Shown here one piece after another: positions 1 through 4,665 of a stretch of 7,672 nucleotides of DNA. Numbering within the stretch: the stretch's first letter is position 1; each line of letters opens with the position of its first letter. Location of the stretch: NCBI GenBank assembly GCA_963929865.1, contig CAWVKK010000017.1:1-7672 (forward strand), given 5' to 3'. Both the position numbers and the translations under genes were made by a program. The notes under the pieces are model-generated. The model ran no database searches. It was not told where the DNA came from and worked only from the letters and a program-made list of their open reading frames with translations. The DNA is from JAGZHZ01 sp963929865. Its GTDB lineage: Bacteria > Bacillota > Clostridia > Lachnospirales > Lachnospiraceae.

Positions 1-62
1 AAAAGTTTGATATTTTTTAATTTGCCTCTTGACAAAAGTCACTTCATAACGGAGGTGGGTTT

Positions 63-851
63 ATGAGCGATTTAAGAAAGACAAAAAGAAAAAAAATCGG
101 GCAGACGGCCGCAGCCGCGGCAAGCCTTTCAGTCCTATTTATCGCCGGGCTGAATATGAACGCCGGTTTTGCAAAAGAGGCTCAAAAAATTCCGGTGATC
201 GCAGAGGTGGCGGAAGCTTTGACATTTCGGGATTACAGGCAGAAAAAAACAGACATGCCGGTTTCAGCAGAAATTCCCAGCATTGAAGAAATTCAGAAAG
301 ATCTGACAGGAATGGAGGCTTCCATCTGTCAGGAAATTTATAACTGGTGCAAAGAGTACGCCGATGAGGCGCTGAGCCGGGCGTACAACTGCGGAAAAGC
401 TTTTTTGCTGACAGGCGGGACACAGCAGGAGTGGATGCAGCACAATGTTCAAATTTCAGTCGGATATGAAATTAAGAGCTGGACGCAGGACTGTCTGTCG
501 GTAGCGGTAAAAGAAAAGGAAAACTGGATCTCGGCATACACGCAGGAGGTCTACTATAATCTGAACTTAAAAGAGGGCGGGACGGTATCGTTAGAAGATA
601 TCCTGGGCGAAGATTATGTCCAGATCGCCAATGAAAGCATTCGAGCTCAGATGAGCCGGCGGACGGATACCGCGTTTTGGGGTCCTGAGCAGGGAGGCTT
701 TACAACCGTTTCAGACAGCACAAAGTTTTATGTCAATGAAGATGGAAAAGCAGTTGTGGTATTTGGACAATACGAGATCGCGCCGGGGTCGGCAGGACAG
801 ATCGAATTTGAGATTACAGGCGCGGCACAGTCTGCCTCCTTAAAAGGTTAA
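63..851 (+). CDS. RsiV-like membrane-anchored extracytoplasmic protein (DUF4163/DUF3298-type)
   Basis: The 262-residue product has a short basic N-terminus (residues 1-12, rich in K/R), one hydrophobic segment (about 13-36) and a long extracytoplasmic part. The stretch IPVIAEVAEALTFRDY (43-58) follows the membrane segment as in RsiV-type anti-sigma factors. Residues about 65-185 resemble the DUF4163/PdaC-like region, and about 170-253 resemble DUF3298, with FYVNEDGKAVVVFGQYEIAPGSAG (223-244) the clearest match. In RsiV this outer region senses lysozyme and controls an ECF sigma factor. Here the cytoplasmic N-terminus is only about 12 residues, too short for a usual sigma-binding domain, so anti-sigma function is doubtful; a sensor or wall-associated role is an alternative. 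The ATG at 63 has a strong SD (GGAGGTG, 51-57). The same frame is closed upstream by TAA at 18 and TGA at 30, so no longer in-frame start exists. The frame-1 reading from the window edge is open and stops at TGA 64-66, giving an ATGA overlap that would fit translational coupling to an upstream gene. Confidence 0.8.
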   Translation: MSDLRKTKRKKIGQTAAAAASLSVLFIAGLNMNAGFAKEAQKIPVIAEVAEALTFRDYRQKKTDMPVSAEIPSIEEIQKDLTGMEASICQEIYNWCKEYADEALSRAYNCGKAFLLTGGTQQEWMQHNVQISVGYEIKSWTQDCLSVAVKEKENWISAYTQEVYYNLNLKEGGTVSLEDILGEDYVQIANESIRAQMSRRTDTAFWGPEQGGFTTVSDSTKFYVNEDGKAVVVFGQYEIAPGSAGQIEFEITGAAQSASLKG

Positions 852-1306
852 AGGCGCAGTCCTTTGACGTCCTTGATGCGTGAGAGAATGACATGCGTCC
901 GGACGGAGAGCGTTCCTTCGAGAGTATCCATCTCATCCCGGATAAAGCGATCCAGTTCATCCTGAGAAGAGGCGACCGCATGAACGTGGAGGCAGCAGTT
1001 CCCGCTCATGCGGTAAATCTGCGTCACGGTATCGCTGCTGTAAAGCCGGTCAATCACATGGTTTAAGGCTTCCGGCTTCGTCTCAATCTCAAAATAGCAC
1101 GAAATCGCTCCGCTGATTTTTTGAGGATTGATAATGGTTGTATATTCTTCAATGATGCCTTTCTTCTCTAAAGCGTCGATGCGGCTTTTGACCGCGACTC
1201 TGGACAGACCGACTTTATCTCCGATTTCGGAATAGGAATATCTGGCGTTTTTTGTAAGAAGAGACAAAATTTTCTGGTCAAGCGAATCTAACTGATCTAA
1301 GTACAT
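848..1306 (-). CDS. Lrp/AsnC family transcriptional regulator
   Basis: A 152-residue cytoplasmic DNA-binding protein of the usual family length. An N-terminal winged helix-turn-helix spans about 5-58: LDSLDQKILSLL, then NARYSYSEIGDKVGLSRVAVKSRI, then the wing at EKKGIIEEYTTIINP. A C-terminal RAM/AsnC ligand-binding domain spans about 66-142 and includes the sensing turn YRMSGNCCLHVHAV (98-111). The family senses amino acids and often controls an adjacent transporter. The ATG (complement of 1304-1306) has an ideal AGGAGG (complement of 1315-1320) 8 nt upstream. The gene is divergent from the MATE gene at 1516 and convergent with the RsiV-like gene, sharing TTAA at 848-851 with its stop. Inverted repeats upstream may be autoregulatory sites. 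Family assignment is very secure; the effector and targets cannot be read from sequence, and control of the MATE gene is inference from position. Confidence 0.95.
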   Translation of the reverse strand: MYLDQLDSLDQKILSLLTKNARYSYSEIGDKVGLSRVAVKSRIDALEKKGIIEEYTTIINPQKISGAISCYFEIETKPEALNHVIDRLYSSDTVTQIYRMSGNCCLHVHAVASSQDELDRFIRDEMDTLEGTLSVRTHVILSRIKDVKGLRL

Positions 1307-1331
1307 AAAAAGTTCCTCCTCTGTGGCGGTT

Positions 1332-1383
1332 CAAAAGGTTAAACCCCTAATCGCGCAAGCTGAAACAGTATTTTGACCTTTTG
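1332..1383. repeat. Inverted repeat CAAAAGGT...ACCTTTTG in the Lrp leader
   Basis: Arms 1332-1339 (CAAAAGGT) and 1376-1383 (ACCTTTTG) are perfect inverted copies. After one mismatch the match continues for three more pairs (1341-1343 with 1372-1374). The 28-nt interior (1344-1371) is unremarkable. It lies between the proposed Lrp promoter and its start codon. It could fold as an mRNA leader hairpin or act as paired half-sites for a dimeric regulator such as Lrp itself. There is no T-tract, so it is not a standard terminator. Confidence 0.45.
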
Positions 1384-1402
1384 GACCTGGCGTTTTGGTA
1401 TG

Positions 1403-1411
1403 ATTATACCA
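1403..1411 (-). promoter_or_regulatory. Extended -10 promoter for the Lrp/AsnC gene
   Basis: On the minus strand the sequence TGG-TATAAT forms a consensus -10 (complement of 1403-1408) with an extended-10 TG. No good -35 lies 17 bp upstream, which extended -10 promoters tolerate. It lies about 97 bp from the Lrp start codon, leaving a leader of about 90 nt. The -10 sits inside the dyad TGGTAT-GATT-ATACCA (1396-1411), a possible autoregulatory operator. Confidence 0.6.
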
Positions 1412-1442
1412 TAAAAATCTGAATGCTAAAAGAAAGTATAAA

Positions 1443-1471
1443 TTGACAATATGAATAAATTTTAGTAATAT
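1443..1471 (+). promoter_or_regulatory. Sigma-A-type promoter for the MATE gene
   Basis: TTGACA at 1443-1448 is a perfect -35, followed after exactly 17 bp by TAATAT (1466-1471), which matches the -10 consensus in 4 of 6 positions. TATAAT is also present at 1469-1474 but with a 20-bp spacer. Transcription would begin near 1478, about 38 nt before the GTG start at 1516. The region is very AT-rich. Confidence 0.75.
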
Positions 1472-1499
1472 AATTTACATATAGTATAGTTTATATTAC
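1465..1499. repeat. 9-bp perfect inverted repeat overlapping the MATE -10 (operator candidate)
   Basis: GTAATATAA (1465-1473) and TTATATTAC (1491-1499) are exact reverse complements separated by 17 bp. The left arm covers the -10 hexamer and the right arm ends two bases before the Shine-Dalgarno. The centre-to-centre distance is 26 bp, about 2.5 helical turns. Bound protein here would block transcription of the MATE gene. The divergent Lrp/AsnC protein is the obvious candidate by position only. AT-richness raises the chance of a fortuitous repeat. Confidence 0.5.
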
Positions 1500-1501
1500 G
1501 A

Positions 1502-1506
1502 AAGGA
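1502..1506 (+). promoter_or_regulatory. Ribosome binding site that decides the MATE start (GTG at 1516)
   Basis: AAGGA at 1502-1506 directly abuts the ATG at 1507, which is too close for initiation. It lies 9 nt from the in-frame GTG at 1516, a normal spacing. The start is therefore more likely GTG 1516, giving a protein beginning MESQLTQGSITKNLLKF, as MATE proteins of this group usually begin. Confidence 0.7.
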
Positions 1507-1515
1507 ATGAGAAGT

Positions 1516-2882
1516 GTGGAATCTCAATTGACGCAGGGGAGTATTACAAAAAATCTTTTAAAATTTGCGTTTCCTCTCATGATAGGAAATCTGCTGCAGC
1601 AGTGCTACAATGTTGCCGATACGCTGATTGTGGGAAGATTTTTGGGATCTGACGCTTTAGCGGCAGTCGGTTCCTCCTATACCTTGATGACATTTCTGAC
1701 TTCCATTTTGCTGGGACTGTGCATGGGAAGCGGAGCTTTTTTTTCAATTCAGTTTGGAAAGAGAGATATAGAGCGGCTGAAAAACAGCTTTGTTCTGTCC
1801 TTCGTGCTGATCGGCTTGTTACGGTTGTGATCAATGCGGCTGTGTTTCTGGGAATAGACTGGATTATCCAGATCCTGCAGGTCCCGGAAGAAATTACAGG
1901 GCTGATGAAAGAATACCTGATCTGGATTTTTACAGGAATTTTTGCGACATTTTTATATAATTATTTTGCAAATCTGCTGCGCGCAGTTGGAAATTCGGTT
2001 GTTCCGCTCGTTTTTCTGGCTGTGTCCGCCATTTTAAACATTATTCTCGACCTTGTATGCGTTCTGATTTTTAAATGGGGAGTGGCAGGCGCTGCCATCG
2101 CGACGGCGTTTTCTCAATATGTCTCCGGAATAGGCATCTGCATTTATTATTTTGTGAAGTTTCCAAGCCTTCGGATCGAGAAACGCCATCTGTCCTGGAA
2201 TGCCTCTATTTTAAAAGAGATATCAAAACTTTCCTTTCTGACGTGCATTCAGCAGTCGATTATGAATTTCGGAATTTTGATGGTACAAGGATTAGTCAAC
2301 AGTTTTGGAACTGTAGTGATGGCAGCTTTTGCGGCGGCGGTCAAAATCGATTCCTTTGCGTATATGCCGGTGCAGGACTTTGGAAACGCTTTTTCAACTT
2401 ATATCGCGCAGAATTACGGAGCCGGAAAAGAGGATCGGATAAAAAGAGGAATGAAGAGCGCAGCAGCGTGCGCCATCTTGTTCTGTGCGGCGGTGAGTCT
2501 GCTCGTATGCGTGTTCGCACGTCCCCTGATGGGAATCTTCATTGACCTGGAAAGGACAGACATTATAGCGGTCGGTGTGGGATATCTGAGAATTGAGGCA
2601 TCCTTCTACTTCGGAATCGGGCTGCTGTTTTTATTCTATGGATTTTACCGTGCGGTCAACAAGCCAGGGATGTCGGTGGTTTTGACGGTGATCTCTCTGG
2701 GAACGAGAGTTGCGCTTGCGTATGCGCTGTCAGCCGTTCCGGCTATCGGAGTGACGGGCATCTGGGCAGCCGTTCCGATTGGATGGATTCTCGCCGACGC
2801 TGTGGGAGCAGGATATTATATCCGCTGCCGAACGCATCTGTTTGGAGGGCGGAAGAGACTTGTCACGCTCATAAAAGAATAA
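1516..2882 (+). pseudogene. MATE family efflux transporter, interrupted by a frameshift
   Basis: Restored, the product would be about 455 residues, normal for a multidrug and toxin extrusion antiporter with 12 membrane helices that exports cationic compounds using Na+ or H+. The N-terminal part (1516 to about 1818, about 101 residues) contains LTQGSITKNLLKFAFPLMIGNLLQQCYNVADTLIVGRFLGSDALAAVGSS, the standard MATE opening, and reads in frame to FVLIGL. It then runs to a TGA at 1828-1830. The rest continues in the third frame from VTVVINAAVFLGIDW (about 1818) to TAA at 2880-2882, with normal MATE features such as LRAVGNSVVPL, the second-half FGTVVMAAFAAAVKID and the late helix bundle. Loss of one base, probably a G in TTGGTT now read as TTGTT at 1816-1820, explains the break. 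No other lesion is visible, so it is either a recent inactivation or a sequence error. An eight-T run at 1737-1744 is not the cause, because the reading is still correct after it. Expression would start from the promoter at 1443. Confidence 0.88.
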
Positions 2883-2906
2883 AAAGAAACGGGTACATAC
2901 AGAAAA

Positions 2907-2968
2907 AAAAGACATTTGCTTTGCGGCAAAAAACCAGCCTGGACTGGCGAGCAAAGCAGATGTCTTTT
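2907..2968. terminator. Long hairpin terminator after the MATE gene, probably bidirectional
   Basis: AAAAGACATTTGCTTTGC (2907-2924) pairs with GCAAAGCAGATGTCTTTT (2951-2968), an 18-bp stem with one G-U pair. The 26-nt loop contains a second small stem, CCAG (2934-2937) with CTGG (2944-2947). An A8 run precedes the left arm and a T4 ends the right arm, so it can act in both directions. It separates the MATE unit from the operon that follows. Confidence 0.8.
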
Positions 2969-2976
2969 ATCTTAAA

Positions 2977-2990
2977 ACAAAAGCTTTTGT
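2977..2990. repeat. Perfect 14-bp palindrome at the -35 of the ADP-ribosylhydrolase operon
   Basis: ACAAAAGCTTTTGT at 2977-2990 is fully self-complementary and overlaps the proposed -35 (2987-2992). Its position would suit an operator. No regulator is recognisable from the sequence, and short A/T palindromes can arise by chance. Confidence 0.35.
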
Positions 2991-3013
2991 CACAAAAAGA
3001 GATATGATACAAT
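2987..3013 (+). promoter_or_regulatory. Promoter of the three-gene operon
   Basis: TGA-TACAAT (3005-3013) is an extended -10 with the hexamer TACAAT at 3008-3013. TTGTCA (2987-2992) is a fair -35, though the 15-bp spacer is short; the extended -10 could compensate. Transcription would start near 3020, about 40 nt before the first gene at 3060. It is the only good candidate between the terminator and that gene. Confidence 0.55.
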
Positions 3014-3059
3014 GTGTTTCATAGCAGTGAAAAAGAAAAGAGAAGGGAGAAAAGAGAAT

Positions 3060-4019
3060 ATGGATCTTATAAAAAGCGGAATTCTAGGTCTCGCGGTGGG
3101 AGACGCGCTTGGCGTTCCAGTAGAATTTACCTCAAGAAAAACTAGAGAAATCGATCCTGTGGCTGAGATGAGAGCGTACGGAACGCATCACCAGCCAAGA
3201 GGAACATGGTCGGACGACAGCAGCATGACGTTTGCGCTGATGGACAGTCTGAGCCAAAAAGGAACCGTAGACGAGTCTGACATTATGGACCGCTTTTCAG
3301 CGTGGGCGTGGGAAAACGCCTACACGGCGACCGGGAAGCGGTTTGATATCGGAAGAACAGTGTATGAGGCTTTGAACCGGTACAGAATCTATCATCAAAA
3401 TCCGGCTGCGTGCGGGGGAAGCGGAGAGCGGGACAACGGAAACGGTTCTCTGATGAGAATTTTGCCTGCTGTTTTTTATGCCGCGCAGGAAAAATATGGA
3501 ACCGTGCAGGAGAAAATGGAGCTGATTCACCGGATTTCAAGCTTAACCCATGCGCACAGCTGCAGCCTGATGGGATGCGGAATTTACGCCAACATCGTGT
3601 GGAAGATGGCGGCGGAAAGAAAAGAAGATCTCTTTGAGACGGTGCACAACGGCATTGCGGCGGCGTTTGACTATTATGAAAAAGAAGCGGAATTTGCCGG
3701 GACGGCACAGCGGTATGAAAAAATCAGAGACGCCGCAAAGCTGAAAAAGTGCCGGGAAAGAGAGATCTCCAGCTCTGGATATGTGGTTGCCACACTCGAA
3801 GCGGCATTGTGGAGTCTGCTGACGACGTCCTCGTACCGGGAGTGCGTGCTGAAGGCTGTCAATCTCGGAGAGGACACGGATACAGTCGGAGTCGTTGCAG
3901 GCTCTCTGGCGGGAATCTGGTACGGAATGGAACAGATTCCACAAGAGTGGATTGAGGATCTCGCAAAGAAAGAATGGATTGCCAAGCTGTGCGAGGCATT
4001 TGAGAACAGTCTGGAATGA
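3060..4019 (+). CDS. ADP-ribosylglycohydrolase family protein (DraG/ARH type)
   Basis: The 319-residue protein has the family's two-metal active site. Visible motifs in order: GILGLAVGDALGVPVEF (7-23); TWSDDSSMTFAL (49-60), whose S51, D52 and D53 bind metal; DNGNGSLMRILP (125-136); THAHSCS (163-169); and GEDTDTVGVVAGSLAG (270-285), whose D272 and D274 bind metal. Such enzymes remove ADP-ribose from arginine or other side chains, or hydrolyse related ADP-ribosyl conjugates, using Mg2+ in the cytoplasm. An upstream in-frame ATG at 3012 lies inside the proposed -10, so the ATG at 3060 is preferred; it has AAGGGAG at 3043-3049. It is first in an operon, 13 bp ahead of the acetyltransferase. No ADP-ribosyltransferase is visible in the window, so the substrate is unknown. 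Confidence 0.93.
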   Translation: MDLIKSGILGLAVGDALGVPVEFTSRKTREIDPVAEMRAYGTHHQPRGTWSDDSSMTFALMDSLSQKGTVDESDIMDRFSAWAWENAYTATGKRFDIGRTVYEALNRYRIYHQNPAACGGSGERDNGNGSLMRILPAVFYAAQEKYGTVQEKMELIHRISSLTHAHSCSLMGCGIYANIVWKMAAERKEDLFETVHNGIAAAFDYYEKEAEFAGTAQRYEKIRDAAKLKKCREREISSSGYVVATLEAALWSLLTTSSYRECVLKAVNLGEDTDTVGVVAGSLAGIWYGMEQIPQEWIEDLAKKEWIAKLCEAFENSLE

Positions 4020-4032
4020 GAAGGAAAAAAAC

Positions 4033-4650
4033 ATGAACGCAGAGGAAATGAAAAAGAGAATGGCGCGGGGAGAGCTGTATTTTCCCGGGGAAGAAAGCAT
4101 AGAGCAAGAGCAGAAAAAATGTCTGGAACTGCTGTGCGATTATAACGCGACGCGGCCGTCTCAGGAAGAAAAAAGGCGGTCGCTGCTTGAAGAAATGTTT
4201 GCAGAGATCGGAGAGGGATGCTATATTGAGCCGCCTCTCCATTCAAATTGGGGCGGGCGTCATGTCCACATGGGAAAAGGCGTCTACGCAAATTTCGGTC
4301 TGACCTTGGTCGACGACGGGGAAATTTTCATCGGGGACTTTACCATGATCGGACCAAATGTGACGGTCGCGACGGCGGGACATCCGATTTGGCCGGAACT
4401 GAGAAAGAGAGGATATCAGTACAATGTTCCCGTCAAAATTGAAGAAAACGTGTGGATCGGAGCCGGTGCGGTCATCCTTCCGGGCGTGACAATCGGAAAA
4501 AACAGCGTGATCGGCGCAGGCAGCGTCGTCACAAAGGATATCCCGCCAAATGCCGTCGCTGTGGGAAATCCGTGCACAGTGATCAGAGAGATCGGAGAGC
4601 ATGACAGGCAATATTACTATAAAGATCGGCGCATCTCATGGATGGAGTAG
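4033..4650 (+). CDS. Maltose/galactoside-type O-acetyltransferase (left-handed beta-helix)
   Basis: The 205-residue protein matches the LacA/Maa/NodL group in length. An N-terminal maltose-acetyltransferase helical cap (about 1-60; MKKRMARGELYFPG, then CDYNATRPSQEEKRRSLLEEMF) precedes hexapeptide repeats (about 62-180) that end in VVTKDIPPNAVAVGNPCTVIREI. Catalytic His is H117 in TAGHP; N87 and the D94/D95 pair match acceptor-binding residues. It transfers acetyl from acetyl-CoA to a sugar hydroxyl, as a trimer in the cytoplasm; the physiological sugar is unknown and detoxification of non-metabolised sugars is the usual suggestion. ATG 4033 is chosen for AAGGA (4021-4025) 7 nt upstream and agreement with the family N-terminus, although the frame stays open further upstream inside the preceding gene. 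Gaps to its neighbours are 13 and 15 bp, so it is the middle gene of the operon. Confidence 0.94.
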   Translation: MNAEEMKKRMARGELYFPGEESIEQEQKKCLELLCDYNATRPSQEEKRRSLLEEMFAEIGEGCYIEPPLHSNWGGRHVHMGKGVYANFGLTLVDDGEIFIGDFTMIGPNVTVATAGHPIWPELRKRGYQYNVPVKIEENVWIGAGAVILPGVTIGKNSVIGAGSVVTKDIPPNAVAVGNPCTVIREIGEHDRQYYYKDRRISWME

Positions 4651-4665
4651 AAAGGAGAATTTCCG

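Noticed and set aside
29..57. TTGACA at 29-34 as a promoter -35 for the RsiV-like gene
   Set aside because: There is no -10 at a workable distance; the position 17 bp on falls in the Shine-Dalgarno.
1737..1744. Run of eight T in the MATE gene as the frameshift site
   Set aside because: The translation downstream of the run (FSIQFGKRDIERLKNSFVLSFVLIG) is still correct MATE sequence in the original frame; the break is at about 1816-1820.
1719..1802. GTG-initiated upstream part of the frame that carries the C-terminal MATE half
   Set aside because: Its first about 28 residues are an out-of-frame shadow of the true N-terminal MATE reading and resemble no protein.
3543..4291. Overlapping minus-strand frames of 185 and 205 codons across the ADP-ribosylhydrolase/acetyltransferase junction
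   Set aside because: They lie opposite two well-identified genes, are low-complexity (Phe/Ser/Arg-rich), and match no family.
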